A stretch of DNA of 64,000 nucleotides from Candidatus Berkiella aquae (GCF_001431295.2 NZ_LKAJ02000001.1:2046001-2110000); one strand, 5' to 3'; shown: positions 1-9,457, counted from the stretch's first letter. The notes: a model not told the origin generated them from the sequence alone. Made by a program: numbers and translations.

Positions 1-142
1 CAAGCATCACGGCAGTGACGAATCTCGATATGCCAAGCGATAATAGATAGGTATTTAGCTGTCTCATTTGAGAGTCCGTATAGGAATTAGGACGTTATTA
101 TAACCAAGAGCCCTTCAAGATGCGAAGCCACTCAGGTGAGAT

Positions 143-1444
143 CTATTTTCGATCGATAACCCAAACGCCGCCCCAAGACTCACCGGGTGGATGAATACGA
201 TATTCTTCAATCCTCCCAAGCATCACGTGTGATGCTTTATCATCGGCCTTCAACTCAAGCGCTTTATTAAAATGACTTTTCGCGTCTGCCCACTCCCGGT
301 TACGATAACATTGTAACCCTTGGGCATAACACGCCATAAAATCGCGTTTACTTTCATCTAACATCCCTTTTAAGGACAGTAACTCATAAACGGTGGTATG
401 TTGTTCTTTACCCTTCACCACAATCGTATCAATCTCACGAAACTCAAATTCATTATAGGTAGCGTTAAAAACGCCATCGGTCACCAATACTTGTGTACCA
501 TAAATTTTATTCACACCGACTAATCTTGCAGCAAGGTTGACAATATTACCTAAAACCGTAAAATTTTTACGTTCTTGAGAACCCACATTAGCAACAATCA
601 GTTCCCCTGCTGCAACCCCAATGCCAAGACTAATCGAAAAATCTTCTAATTTCAGCAAAGCTTTAATCTCAGCATTAAGTTCTGCTAAACATTGAACTTG
701 ATCTAACGCAGTTAAACAACCATAGAATGAATGATTGACGCCTTCTGCGGCTGGAAATCCCCAAAAGGCCATGATTGAATCACCAATAAATTTGTCAATC
801 ACTCCCTTGTTTTTATGTACGGAGCGCGACATTTTTGACAAGAAAAGATTCGTTAAATCTTCCATCATCGTTGGAGACAAAATTTCGCATAATGAGGTGA
901 AATCATGCATATCACAAAAACTCACCGTAATGACTTGGCGATTGGCTTTCATGATTTCATGGTCTGATTGTTCAATTAAACGATTAGCAATACTGGGATC
1001 AACATATTTACCAAATAGATTTTGCACGTGAGCTAAACGCTGTCTTTGTGTAATATCGCTAATGACAATAATCATGCCTGCTTTAACACTGGCACCTTCA
1101 CTCTCTATGATCAAGGCCGCAGAACTGACCAATAAATCTTTAGATAAACCATTAAAATAATACTTAACATCTTTATGATGCGCTGTTTTAGATTCATAAA
1201 TAGCACTCAAAATGGCATCATTTAATTCATCATTACGAGGATCTAAAAGCAGGGTCGAAAATATTTTAGTAAAATGCTGGCCAATATATTGCTCAATTTT
1301 TATCATTAAAATGTTAGCTGCTGCCTGGTTAAAGGTAACAATCTTCCCGTCCGATGCAATGGCAATAACACCATCTTGCATATTTTGCAAAACGTTTTTG
1401 TAAATGACTGATGATCCAAAATCACCATCTTTCTCATCATGCAT
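143..1444 (-). CDS. PAS domain / class III adenylate-guanylate cyclase with C-terminal TPR
   Basis: A 433-residue soluble protein that probably makes a cyclic nucleotide from ATP or GTP. Residues about 15-135 form a PAS-like sensor (VIAIASDGKIVTFNQAA, then IIVISDITQRQ). Residues about 168-355 are a class III cyclase homology domain. The two metal aspartates are D178 (SFCDMHDFTS) and D222 (DKFIGDSIMAFWG). Lys218 sits at the purine-contacting position, and N303 and R307 (VNLAARL) form the transition-state pair. Position 300 is Asn, where Asp or Thr usually helps set the base, so ATP versus GTP is not settled. Residues 365-412 look like one TPR, and the end (PPGESWGGVWVIDRK) resembles tails of other bacterial cyclases. 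It starts 5 bases after the stop of the upstream hydrolase gene, so the two are almost certainly co-transcribed. Confidence 0.88.
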   Translation of the reverse strand: MHDEKDGDFGSSVIYKNVLQNMQDGVIAIASDGKIVTFNQAAANILMIKIEQYIGQHFTKIFSTLLLDPRNDELNDAILSAIYESKTAHHKDVKYYFNGLSKDLLVSSAALIIESEGASVKAGMIIVISDITQRQRLAHVQNLFGKYVDPSIANRLIEQSDHEIMKANRQVITVSFCDMHDFTSLCEILSPTMMEDLTNLFLSKMSRSVHKNKGVIDKFIGDSIMAFWGFPAAEGVNHSFYGCLTALDQVQCLAELNAEIKALLKLEDFSISLGIGVAAGELIVANVGSQERKNFTVLGNIVNLAARLVGVNKIYGTQVLVTDGVFNATYNEFEFREIDTIVVKGKEQHTTVYELLSLKGMLDESKRDFMACYAQGLQCYRNREWADAKSHFNKALELKADDKASHVMLGRIEEYRIHPPGESWGGVWVIDRK

Positions 1445-1449
1445 CGTTT

Positions 1450-2349
1450 TTACCTAATGATTAATTTTTCACCTTCTCGTGGTGCCAAACATTCTGTTTT
1501 AGAGTGCTTTGATTTTAAAAGAGATTGTGCTGTAGACAATTTTAAATCGATATCGTTATCTTTCTGATGAGGACAATGATGATAAAGACATAAACGTTCC
1601 ACATTCGCTCTATCGGCAATATCCACTACTTGACTGACACAAGCATGTCCCCAGCCAATTCTGACTTTATATTCTTCATCAAAGTAAGCCGTGTCAATCA
1701 GCAAGACGTCTGTTTTATCAATAAATTGTATTAATGCATCTTCTTGTGCTTGAGAAAAATCAGGAGAATTTCTCAAAGGCAATTCATTATCGGTAATGTA
1801 GCAAAAAGATTTATCTTGGTATTGAATACGATACCCCAAACAAAAACCAGGATGATTTAGACGAATAGTTTGAATTTTGATATCATCCATTTCAAAACTT
1901 TCTGTTTGAAGTTGTCGAAAAGTTAATGTTGCTGATAACTCTTTAAGCGTAATCGGAAAATGAGGGTAATGCATTTGGCCAAAGACTAACTGTTCAACGG
2001 GCATGCTCCCATCATTACCAATCAATATTTCAAGTTCATTTCCTTTTACGTATAACGGATCAAAATAGGGTAAGGCATTAATATGATCCCAATGCGGATG
2101 GCTGATAAACAATTTTGCGGAAAGTGGTTTAATGCCAGATTCAGATAAATATTCTGCAAATCGCTTGATACCACTACCTGCATCAAAGATAAGCCAATAC
2201 TTATTAGCAATATGCAGGGTTGTACAACAAGTATTACCCCCATAACGAATCGTTTCTAAACCAGGAACAGGTAGATTCCCTCTCACTCCCCAAAATTGAA
2301 TAATAAAATCATTATTAAACGTATTACTCAAAACAACATCCTCACACAT
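1450..2349 (-). CDS. Metallo-beta-lactamase-fold hydrolase, possible cyclic-nucleotide phosphodiesterase
   Basis: A 299-residue MBL-fold enzyme. The N-terminus (FWGVRGNLPVPG, then YGGNTCC) is the signature of an MBL subgroup related to phosphodiesterases of the RNase Z / class II cAMP phosphodiesterase type. Metal ligands are visible: HPHWDH (HxHxDH), NHPG, the Asp in ITDNE, WGHA and YHHCP. It is the first gene of a two-gene minus-strand operon whose second gene is a nucleotidyl cyclase. My inference is therefore that it hydrolyses the cyclic nucleotide made by its neighbour; the sequence alone does not prove the substrate. The ATG has little Shine-Dalgarno; a TTG six codons downstream with GAGG ahead of it is a possible alternative start. 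Confidence 0.8.
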   Translation of the reverse strand: MCEDVVLSNTFNNDFIIQFWGVRGNLPVPGLETIRYGGNTCCTTLHIANKYWLIFDAGSGIKRFAEYLSESGIKPLSAKLFISHPHWDHINALPYFDPLYVKGNELEILIGNDGSMPVEQLVFGQMHYPHFPITLKELSATLTFRQLQTESFEMDDIKIQTIRLNHPGFCLGYRIQYQDKSFCYITDNELPLRNSPDFSQAQEDALIQFIDKTDVLLIDTAYFDEEYKVRIGWGHACVSQVVDIADRANVERLCLYHHCPHQKDNDIDLKLSTAQSLLKSKHSKTECLAPREGEKLIIR

Positions 2350-2487
2350 TCTAATTCATGTGACAATTTACAGCCTATTAAGTTCAAAATAGCGATCTTA
2401 CACCTGTTTAGTGAAAAATATCGCATCTTTGCTTAGCGAGTGGTATGTAAAATCAGTCTTAAGGCCAATTTTAAACCGCTCTTTGCT

Positions 2488-2510
2488 AAGATAAAGGATA
2501 GCTTTATCTT
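2488..2510. promoter_or_regulatory. Inverted repeat in the promoter region of bdhA
   Basis: A perfect 9-bp inverted repeat, AAGATAAAG / CTTTATCTT with a 5-base centre (GATAG), ends 27 bases before the bdhA ATG, in the divergent interval shared with the MBL-cyclase operon. This position suits a repressor site or a 5' UTR hairpin controlling the ketone-body operon. No regulator can be named. Confidence 0.4.
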
Positions 2511-2537
2511 GATAACGTACGCGAATTGAGGGAAAAA

Positions 2538-3323
2538 ATGGTTTTAAAATCTAAATCTGCCATTATCACCGGCTCAACCAGTGGCATTGGCCTTGGGATA
2601 GCACATGCATTAGCCAAAGAAGGGGTTAATGTTGTCATCAACGGTTTTGGTCAACGTGATGAAATTGAAGATGAGCGCCTGGAACTTGAAAAAACTTATC
2701 AAGTTAAAGCCATCTATTCTCAAGCGGATATCTCTAAACCACAAGAGATACGAGAGATGGTTAAAACCGCTGAAAAGGCTTTTGATGTCGTTGATATTTT
2801 GGTTAACAATGCCGGCATTCAGCATGTGCAACCAATTGATGAATTCCCAGATGAAAAATGGGACGCTATCATGGCTATTAATTTATCATCCAATTTTCAT
2901 GCCATTAAAGCCTGCGTTCCAGGAATGAAAAAACGCAAATGGGGCAGAATTATTAATGTATCCTCGGTTCATGGTGTTATTGCCTCCCCTTATAAAGCCG
3001 CTTATGTTTCAGCAAAACATGGGGTCGTTGGCTTAACTAAAGTTGCAGCATTAGATTTAGCACCCTTTGGTATCACGGCTAATGCGATATGCCCAGGCTA
3101 TGTTGATACCCCTTTAGTGAGAAAGCAAATCCCAGCCCAAGCAAAAGAATATAAAATTTCTGAAAGTGAAGTGATTGAAAAGGTATTACTCAAAGATCAA
3201 TTCATCAAAGAATTTGTTAACGTTCAAGACTTAGGAGCAATGACTGTGTTTCTATGTAGCGATGCTGCTCGAATGTTAACAGGGCAAGCATTATGCATAG
3301 ACGGCGGTTGGACAGCACATTAA
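2538..3323 (+). CDS. bdhA: D-3-hydroxybutyrate dehydrogenase (SDR family)
   Basis: Oxidises 3-hydroxybutyrate to acetoacetate with NAD+. A classical 261-residue SDR: cofactor loop TGSTSGIG at residues 11-18, NNAG at 90-93, catalytic Ser143 and Tyr156-x3-Lys160, and the family-typical C-terminus with GGWTAH. The ATG at 2538 is preferred over an upstream in-frame TTG at 2526 because TTGAGGG lies at proper spacing before it and the resulting length matches the family. It heads an operon with a patatin-like gene (9 bases downstream) and acetoacetate decarboxylase. bdhA next to patD is a known arrangement in Legionella pneumophila. Together the genes suggest use of poly-3-hydroxybutyrate or ketone bodies. 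Confidence 0.93.
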   Translation: MVLKSKSAIITGSTSGIGLGIAHALAKEGVNVVINGFGQRDEIEDERLELEKTYQVKAIYSQADISKPQEIREMVKTAEKAFDVVDILVNNAGIQHVQPIDEFPDEKWDAIMAINLSSNFHAIKACVPGMKKRKWGRIINVSSVHGVIASPYKAAYVSAKHGVVGLTKVAALDLAPFGITANAICPGYVDTPLVRKQIPAQAKEYKISESEVIEKVLLKDQFIKEFVNVQDLGAMTVFLCSDAARMLTGQALCIDGGWTAH

Positions 3324-3332
3324 GAATCATAC

Positions 3333-4373
3333 ATGGCAAACACCCATATTAAATCAATCAACTTAGCATTACAGGGTGGCGGAGCCCATGGGGCATTTTG
3401 CTGGGGGGTTTTAGATTATTTACTACAAGATGGTCGAGTGCATTTTGAAGGCATTAGTGCCACTAGTGCAGGAGCTGCGAATGCCATTGTATTAGCCCAA
3501 GGTTTACTCAATGACAGTCATGATGAAGCACGCCGTATTTTAAATCAATTTTGGGAACGCATTAGCCAAACAGGTGTCAGTTACAGCCAATTTAAAGGAT
3601 TTCCTTTCATGAATATGTTAACCCAAGGGAAATTCGATCAATTTAGCTTAGATGACTCTTTGCTATTTAGCAGTTTTGATTTAATGACCAAAGTGTTCTC
3701 TCCTTATCAGTTTAATCCTTTCAATATTAATCCTTTACGCACCATTTTAGAAGAAACAGTTAATTTTAACGAAGTACGCAGCAAAACCCAATTAAAGCTA
3801 TTTATCTGCGCCACCAATGTTGAAACTTGTAAAATTCGGATTTTTGATCATCAATCGATTAGCGTTGATGCCATCTTAGCATCGGCCTGTTTACCCTTTC
3901 TTTTTCAAGCTGTTGAAATAGAGGGCGAATATTTCTGGGATGGTGGTTATATTGGTAATCCAGCTATTTTTCCCTTGATTTATCATTGCCAATCTCAAGA
4001 TGTGGTGATTAGTCACATTAATCCTATCGTTCGCAAAGGGGTGCCCAAAACGGCAACAGAAATCTTAAATCGCGTCAACGAAATCAGCTTTAACTCATCC
4101 TTGATGCGAGAAATGAGAGCGATCTCATTTGTTTCCAAATTAATCGATAATCAAACGATTGCTGCAGATAAAATGAAGAAAATGTATATTCATTCTATTC
4201 GCTCAGATGAGGAAATGGCAACCCATAGTGTTTCCAGCAAAATGAATACTGATTGGCAGTTTCTCAAACATTTAAAGGACAAAGGACGTGAAGTTGCCAA
4301 ACAATGGTTAGATAATCACTTTCACGATTTAGGCAAAAAATCTTCTATCGATATCGATAAAGAGTTTTTATAA
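3333..4373 (+). CDS. patD: Patatin-like phospholipase (PatD type)
   Basis: A 346-residue cytosolic serine acyl hydrolase of the patatin family; no signal peptide is seen. The oxyanion loop is GGGAHG (residues 15-20). The nucleophile is Ser45 in ATSAG, where the family motif is GxSxG, so the first Gly is Ala. The dyad Asp is D203 in DGGYIGNP. It begins 9 bases after the bdhA stop. The family hydrolyses phospholipids or other acyl esters. In Legionella the bdhA-patD pair has been linked to growth in host cells. A role in releasing hydroxybutyrate from PHB would fit the operon but is only an inference. Confidence 0.88.
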   Translation: MANTHIKSINLALQGGGAHGAFCWGVLDYLLQDGRVHFEGISATSAGAANAIVLAQGLLNDSHDEARRILNQFWERISQTGVSYSQFKGFPFMNMLTQGKFDQFSLDDSLLFSSFDLMTKVFSPYQFNPFNINPLRTILEETVNFNEVRSKTQLKLFICATNVETCKIRIFDHQSISVDAILASACLPFLFQAVEIEGEYFWDGGYIGNPAIFPLIYHCQSQDVVISHINPIVRKGVPKTATEILNRVNEISFNSSLMREMRAISFVSKLIDNQTIAADKMKKMYIHSIRSDEEMATHSVSSKMNTDWQFLKHLKDKGREVAKQWLDNHFHDLGKKSSIDIDKEFL

Positions 4374-4404
4374 AGTTAAGACATTACAATCCGAGGAGTT
4401 CACA

Positions 4405-5154
4405 ATGACTGATATACTTAACAATGAATTTTCCATGCCCGTTCCTCGGTGGATGGTAACCTATCCTAATGGTCCCTATCGTTTTATTAATCGAGAATTC
4501 TTTATTATTACTTATGAAACCGATATGGATATCTTACGCGAAATCGTACCTTCGGTTTTTGAAATTCCTAAACCTTTAGTGAAATATGAATTTATTAGAA
4601 TGCCTGATTCAACCGGGTTTGGTGATTATACCGAAACGGGGCAAGTGATCCCTGTGCGCTACAGAGGTGAAGAAGGCGGTTTTACGATATCGATGTTTTT
4701 GGATGATCATTCACCCATTGCAGGTGGCCGCGAAATCTGGGGCTTTCCTAAAAAACTCGCTAAGCCATCATTAACGGTAGAAGAAGATTTTTTACTTGGG
4801 ACATTAGATTATGGCAGCGTTCGCGTTGCTACCGCCACCATGGGTTATAAACACCATATATCTGATGCCAGCATTGTGCTTGAGAGCTTGAAAAAACCGA
4901 TTTTTTTATTAAAAAATATTCCTGATGTTACAGGTCAACCCCTCATTAACCAACTCACCAGAACCTATTTACAAGATATTACGGTTAAAGGGGCATGGTA
5001 TGGGCCGGGTAGCCTTGAATTACACCCTCATGCATTAGCACCTGTCGCTCAGTTACCCATCAGAAAAATTGTTAATGCTTTGCACTTTGTTTCTGATTTA
5101 ACGTTGCCTTATGGAGAAGTGGTTGAGGATTTCCTCAAAAACCCAAGCTCTTAA
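4405..5154 (+). CDS. adc: Acetoacetate decarboxylase
   Basis: Converts acetoacetate to acetone and CO2 through a Schiff base. At 249 residues it matches the family length. The active-site pair Lys116-Lys117 is in [10 protein letters not shown]; one is the Schiff-base lysine and the other lowers its pKa. Glu78 (YTETGQ) and Arg30 (INREFF) correspond to other active-site residues of the clostridial enzyme. It lies 31 bases after patD with a good GAGGAG before the ATG, so it is the third gene of the operon. BdhA product is its substrate, giving the path 3-hydroxybutyrate to acetoacetate to acetone. Confidence 0.92.
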   Translation: MTDILNNEFSMPVPRWMVTYPNGPYRFINREFFIITYETDMDILREIVPSVFEIPKPLVKYEFIRMPDSTGFGDYTETGQVIPVRYRGEEGGFTISMFLDDHSPIAGGREIWGFPKKLAKPSLTVEEDFLLGTLDYGSVRVATATMGYKHHISDASIVLESLKKPIFLLKNIPDVTGQPLINQLTRTYLQDITVKGAWYGPGSLELHPHALAPVAQLPIRKIVNALHFVSDLTLPYGEVVEDFLKNPSS

Positions 5155-5162
5155 AGGATCGG

Positions 5163-6548
5163 TTATGGATTATCTAAAAAGCGAAGCTTAAATGCTCGTC
5201 CTTTTATCTTGCCTTGCAAACGCTGTAACAAAGGCGAAGCAGCACTGCGTTTAATTGCGACATAGGAATGAAAATCAAAAATATCGATTTTGCCTACTTC
5301 ATCCCCTTTTAAAGCGCCATCGCCAGTTAATGCGCCAAGAATATCGCCTGGGCGCATTTTATTCTTCTTACCGGCATTAATACACAGTGTGCGCATAGGG
5401 GGAGGCATGATAGGTATCGACGGTTGCGATAACATGGTCTGTTCGAGCTGTTTAATCGGTTTTTGGGTATATTCTTCAATGGTTTTTAATTTAAATTTTT
5501 CTTTTTCATTGAAAAGACTGATAGCTACACCTTCCTGACCACAACGCCCAGTGCGCCCTATCCGATGCACATAACTTTCAGGATCAGATGGCAAATCATA
5601 ATTAATTACCAGAGGCAATGCTTTGATATCAATCCCCCGCGCAGCAACATCGGTCGCCACTAAAATCGAACAACTTTGATTAGCAAACTGTAGCAAAATT
5701 TCTTCGCGCTCTCTTTGTTCATAATCACTGTGTATCGACAATGCATGATAGTTTTTTTCACAAAGCAAGATGGCAACATCATCACATTGGCGTTTGGTTC
5801 GACAAAAAATGATGGCAGACTTTTCTTGATAATGCCCAAGTACCGCAAGCAGCGCATCATATTTTTCAACATCTGCGCTTTGATAAGCCAATTCAAGGAT
5901 TTGAGTCGATTCATCGTGCGTTTCAAAAGAGACATCGACCGGTGATTTTTGTAATAACTGACTCATTTGTGTAATAGAGTCAGGGTACGTTGCAGAAAAT
6001 AAAAGCGTTTGCCGAGAGGCTGGAGTCTGTTTGATAATTTCCAGCATATCGTCATGAAAACCCATATCCAGCATTCGATCTGCTTCATCTAAAACTAAGG
6101 TTTGCAATTTGCCCAGGTATAACGTTTTTCTTTTAAGATGATCCAGAATACGTCCTGGCGTACCCACTAGAATCTGTGCACCGTTATAGAGCGATTCGGC
6201 TTGCATACGAAAAGGTTTGCCACCACAAAGGGTTAATACCCGAACATTGGGCATTAAGCGTGCTAATCGTCGAATTTCTTTACTCACTTGATCGGCCAAC
6301 TCTCTAGTTGGACAAATAACCATTGCCTGAGCCTGTATGAGTGAAGGATTAAGTCGACTAAGTACCCCTAAGGCAAAAGCCGCCGTTTTGCCACTGCCTG
6401 TTTTCGCTTTGGCAATAACATCCTGTTTATTAAGGATATACGGTAAGCTTTTAGCCTGTATTGGCGTCATTTGTTGATAGCCAATACTTTCTAAGTTTTT
6501 AAGCATCTCGGCACTAAGCGGTAAATTGGCGAAAGAATGTGTACTCAT
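5163..6548 (-). CDS. dbpA: ATP-dependent RNA helicase DbpA
   Basis: DEAD-box helicase acting in 50S ribosome assembly on 23S rRNA. Visible motifs: Q motif (MTPIQAKSLP), motif I AKTGSGKT, DEAD in LVLDEADRMLD, SAT, and motif VI HRIGRTGR. The C-terminal 75 residues are the DbpA RNA-binding domain (FDFHSYVAIKR, then GKIKGRAFKLR), which targets hairpin 92 of 23S rRNA and separates DbpA from other DEAD helicases. The chosen start (MSTHSF, 461 aa) aligns with known DbpA N-termini. An ATG at 6578 with GAGAAAG upstream would add 10 residues and cannot be excluded. Convergent with adc, 8 bases apart. Confidence 0.92.
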   Translation of the reverse strand: MSTHSFANLPLSAEMLKNLESIGYQQMTPIQAKSLPYILNKQDVIAKAKTGSGKTAAFALGVLSRLNPSLIQAQAMVICPTRELADQVSKEIRRLARLMPNVRVLTLCGGKPFRMQAESLYNGAQILVGTPGRILDHLKRKTLYLGKLQTLVLDEADRMLDMGFHDDMLEIIKQTPASRQTLLFSATYPDSITQMSQLLQKSPVDVSFETHDESTQILELAYQSADVEKYDALLAVLGHYQEKSAIIFCRTKRQCDDVAILLCEKNYHALSIHSDYEQREREEILLQFANQSCSILVATDVAARGIDIKALPLVINYDLPSDPESYVHRIGRTGRCGQEGVAISLFNEKEKFKLKTIEEYTQKPIKQLEQTMLSQPSIPIMPPPMRTLCINAGKKNKMRPGDILGALTGDGALKGDEVGKIDIFDFHSYVAIKRSAASPLLQRLQGKIKGRAFKLRFLDNP

Positions 6549-6685
6549 AGCAGCAACCGTTAGAAAAACTGCGTGCATTATGTCACTTTCTCAACTAGCT
6601 TACAAGCTTAATCTCTAGTTGTAGAACGAGGTCAAATATGAAAGGATAGCGCCAAAATCCTTATTGCTAATCGTGGAAAACATCA

Positions 6686-7537
6686 ATGTCCGTAGAAAAC
6701 AACGTCTTAATTTGCCCGGTTTGCGCCTCCCCTTTAAAGCAAAGTGAAAAAACCTATTATTGTGCGAATAATCATTCTTTTGATAAAGCCAAACAAGGCT
6801 ATGTGAATTTATTGCTGTCTAATCAAAAGAAAACGCAGCAACCCGGTGATAATAAGGAAATGGTGAAAAGTCGAATAGATTTTCTCAAAAAAGATTATTA
6901 TTCCCCGATTGTCACCGCTTTAAATGAAGCGATACAGCAAAAATTGAATGAATTGCAACGGCCCAATCCCAACATTGTCGATTTAGGTTGTGGAGTTGGC
7001 TATTACCTCTCCCATTTAAGACAAGCATTACTTTCGTCATTTCCTGATGCCTACTATTGGGGTACGGATATTTCCAAAGAGGCTATTCATTGTGCAAATC
7101 AGCATGACAAAGCCATTTCTTGGATCGTCAGCAGTAATAAAAATCTTCCGTTTGCAACAGAGTCGATTGATATCGCTTTGTCTGTTTTTTCACCACTTTA
7201 TCATGATGAAGTTAAAAGGATCTTGTCCCCCAATGGGTTACTCTTTGCGGTAACACCTGCTAAAAATCATCTGATGGAATTAAGAGAATATTTATTTGAT
7301 GAGCTCAAAGAAATTGATGAAGATAAATTGTTGCTCAAAACGGATGGCTTTTTTGAATTCTCAGAATCAGTTCCTATTCAAGCAACCATGACATTGGAAT
7401 CTAAAGAAGAGATTGAAAATTTATTGAAGATGACACCTTTTTATTGGCGCTCAAGTGCCTTCAAAAAAGACATGCTGTTATCATTAGATAAGCTCAAGGT
7501 AAGTATTGATGTGATGTTATGGGTATTTAAACCCTAA
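6686..7537 (+). CDS. rlmA: 23S rRNA (guanine-745-N1)-methyltransferase RlmA
   Basis: SAM-dependent methyltransferase for G745 of 23S rRNA. The N-terminal zinc-binding module is present: Cys10, Cys13, Cys26 and His30 (CPVC, CANNH). The family-specific stretch SFDKAKQGYVNLL follows, then a Rossmann SAM site (IVDLGCGVGYYL) and the long C-terminal region typical of RlmA. Length 283 aa, close to the usual 270-280. It is divergent from dbpA, which works on the same rRNA, and is followed 14 bases later by an SDR gene. Confidence 0.9.
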   Translation: MSVENNVLICPVCASPLKQSEKTYYCANNHSFDKAKQGYVNLLLSNQKKTQQPGDNKEMVKSRIDFLKKDYYSPIVTALNEAIQQKLNELQRPNPNIVDLGCGVGYYLSHLRQALLSSFPDAYYWGTDISKEAIHCANQHDKAISWIVSSNKNLPFATESIDIALSVFSPLYHDEVKRILSPNGLLFAVTPAKNHLMELREYLFDELKEIDEDKLLLKTDGFFEFSESVPIQATMTLESKEEIENLLKMTPFYWRSSAFKKDMLLSLDKLKVSIDVMLWVFKP

Positions 7538-7551
7538 GAACAAGGACAATC

Positions 7552-8373
7552 ATGACCGCTAGTCCCTCTTTCAAAAATAAAGTTGTAATCATTACCGGTG
7601 CCTCTTCAGGCATTGGTGCAGCTCTTGCTTTGTGTTTTGCCAAAGAAGGCGCCAAACTGGCTTTACTAGCAAGACGCCAAGATAGGCTTCAAGCACTCGT
7701 CAATGATTGCCAAGCGCTGAATACTCAGGCTATCGCCATTGGATGTGATGTGACCCAAGAACAAGATCAATCACTTGCCATTGAAAAAATTCATGAGCAA
7801 CTTGGTCCCGTGGATATTGTCATCGCTAATGCGGGATTTGGGGTCATTGGAAATTTTGAGGCACTCAATATTCAAGATTATCAACGTCAATTTGAAACAA
7901 ATGTTTACGGCGTGCTACGTACCATCCATGCAACCCTAGATGATCTTAAAAAAACCAAAGGGCAATTGGTGTTAGTGGGGAGCGCGCTTGGCCATATTAC
8001 TATTCCACAGTATACCCCCTATAGCATGAGCAAGCATGCCATTACATCATTAGCAGAATCGCTTTATATTGAATTAGCGCCTTTTGATATTAATGTGACC
8101 CTGATTAGTCCAGGTTACATTAATACCGAATTTCGCAACATTAACAATTTCGGGCAATACGAAGAAAATACCAGAGAGCATGCAGCCCCCGCCGCCCTTC
8201 GAATGAATGCAGAACAAGCAGCTCACATTATGCTTAAAGCGATACGCCATAAGAAACGTGAATGCATTATCACGCTATTTGGCAAAACAGGTGTTTGGTT
8301 GAATCGATTATTCCCAGGACTATTGCCACGTTATTTTCGTTGGAAATTTGCCAAGAAAATACAGAAGCATTAA
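7552..8373 (+). CDS. Short-chain dehydrogenase/reductase, membrane-lipid type
   Basis: A 273-residue classical SDR: TGASSGIG at residues 15-22, NAG at 93-95, catalytic Ser144 and Tyr157-x3-Lys161 (PYSMSKHA). The basic, hydrophobic C-terminus (WLNRLFPGLLPRYFRWKFAKK) resembles DHRS7-like enzymes that reduce lipid or steroid carbonyls. The substrate cannot be named. It is 14 bases after rlmA and probably co-transcribed. It ends 1 base before the stop of the convergent kinase-like gene. Confidence 0.85.
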   Translation: MTASPSFKNKVVIITGASSGIGAALALCFAKEGAKLALLARRQDRLQALVNDCQALNTQAIAIGCDVTQEQDQSLAIEKIHEQLGPVDIVIANAGFGVIGNFEALNIQDYQRQFETNVYGVLRTIHATLDDLKKTKGQLVLVGSALGHITIPQYTPYSMSKHAITSLAESLYIELAPFDINVTLISPGYINTEFRNINNFGQYEENTREHAAPAALRMNAEQAAHIMLKAIRHKKRECIITLFGKTGVWLNRLFPGLLPRYFRWKFAKKIQKH

Positions 8374-8374
8374 T

Positions 8375-9457
8375 TTATTTGCCGCGAGATTTTGATAGCG
8401 TAAGCCGCTCAATGCCAACTTCAAGTTTTTGCAATTCATGTTCTTGAATATAAGGTGCTAATAATTTTGTGAGATCTGACTCTGGATTGCGTGTTAATTG
8501 CTCTACCATTCTGTCCGTTAATTTTCCACCATGTAAAATATAACAAACAGTATCATTTACATTATTTTGTCGAATACTTCGCTCTAAACGACTTTCAATA
8601 AAAGCAATATGCCGAGGATTCACTTTCATTGCTTCTGTAGACAACTCTGATTTAATGGATTGCTCCATGCTTTGCAAGGCATGGATAAATGAAGGTAAAC
8701 CAATTTGCTTTTCTGTCAATTTAGGTTCTAATTGTGCTTGTAACGCCTCAACGATATCTTCATGTTTAATCGTTCTTTTTTTAGATAATGCACTGATCAT
8801 TCTTTGATAATTTCTTTGGGGCAAAATCGCTTTTAATGCTTCTTGTAAAGAGATAATATTTTCTTTTAAAATTTGTCGATTTTTTATCGAGCTGCCCACC
8901 TTGATCAGATCCGTTGCCGTTCCAAAGTCGATGCCTGATATCTTAATATTGCCTTGCGTTTCTGTAAGAATATAATTTGCAAGCTGAACGTCATTATGAA
9001 TAATGTTATTTAGATATAATGCTTCTTGCTCTTTTACTAATTCTATTGCAATGGTTAAATTTCTTTCTAAGCCATTTTTAAATCCTAAATAAGGATTTTC
9101 AAGATAAGCAGGTTCAAACAATGCACAACCTATTTCATCAATAGGAGGACTTGCTAGATGCTTTGCAAGCGCTTTTTCAACATCCTCCCCATCAATGTAG
9201 GTAAGCAACAAATGATCATGATCATCATCCCCTTTTATATATCTGCGCATTCGCCCAAGCCGTTCATTTAATTCTGCCTCAAGTGATGCATCATCACCTA
9301 ATGTGGATTTTAAAACATATTTATTTTGCGCTTGATCAAGATAGAGTGATGTAAGGCCACCTGAACCACGATGTAAGAAATTGCAAAATGTTAACACTTC
9401 ATCGCCAACTTGAATCGCTCTTAACGGCGTGGGTAGTAAATCGATAAATGTCAGCAT
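8375..9457 (-). CDS. Protein-kinase-like fold protein, possible effector
   Basis: A 360-residue protein without close named relatives that I recognise, but with a recognisable kinase core in the right order. A Gly-rich loop (HRGSGGLT, 29-36) is followed by Lys50 in YVLKST, and an acidic helix with Glu60/Glu62. The catalytic loop H154-N-D156-x4-N161 (IIHNDVQLANYIL) is followed by D177-F-G (GIDFGTA). Residues 200-360 have no recognised domain. The family includes Ser/Thr kinases, aminoglycoside-type kinases and bacterial effector kinases; which one applies is open. AGGATTACC precedes the ATG. The gene is monocistronic and convergent with the SDR. Its orphan character and likely host-associated genome make an effector role plausible. 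Confidence 0.6.
   Translation of the reverse strand: MLTFIDLLPTPLRAIQVGDEVLTFCNFLHRGSGGLTSLYLDQAQNKYVLKSTLGDDASLEAELNERLGRMRRYIKGDDDHDHLLLTYIDGEDVEKALAKHLASPPIDEIGCALFEPAYLENPYLGFKNGLERNLTIAIELVKEQEALYLNNIIHNDVQLANYILTETQGNIKISGIDFGTATDLIKVGSSIKNRQILKENIISLQEALKAILPQRNYQRMISALSKKRTIKHEDIVEALQAQLEPKLTEKQIGLPSFIHALQSMEQSIKSELSTEAMKVNPRHIAFIESRLERSIRQNNVNDTVCYILHGGKLTDRMVEQLTRNPESDLTKLLAPYIQEHELQKLEVGIERLTLSKSRGK

Noticed and set aside
2526..2537. Upstream TTG start of bdhA
   Set aside because: It overlaps the Shine-Dalgarno of the ATG at 2538 and adds residues that homologues lack.
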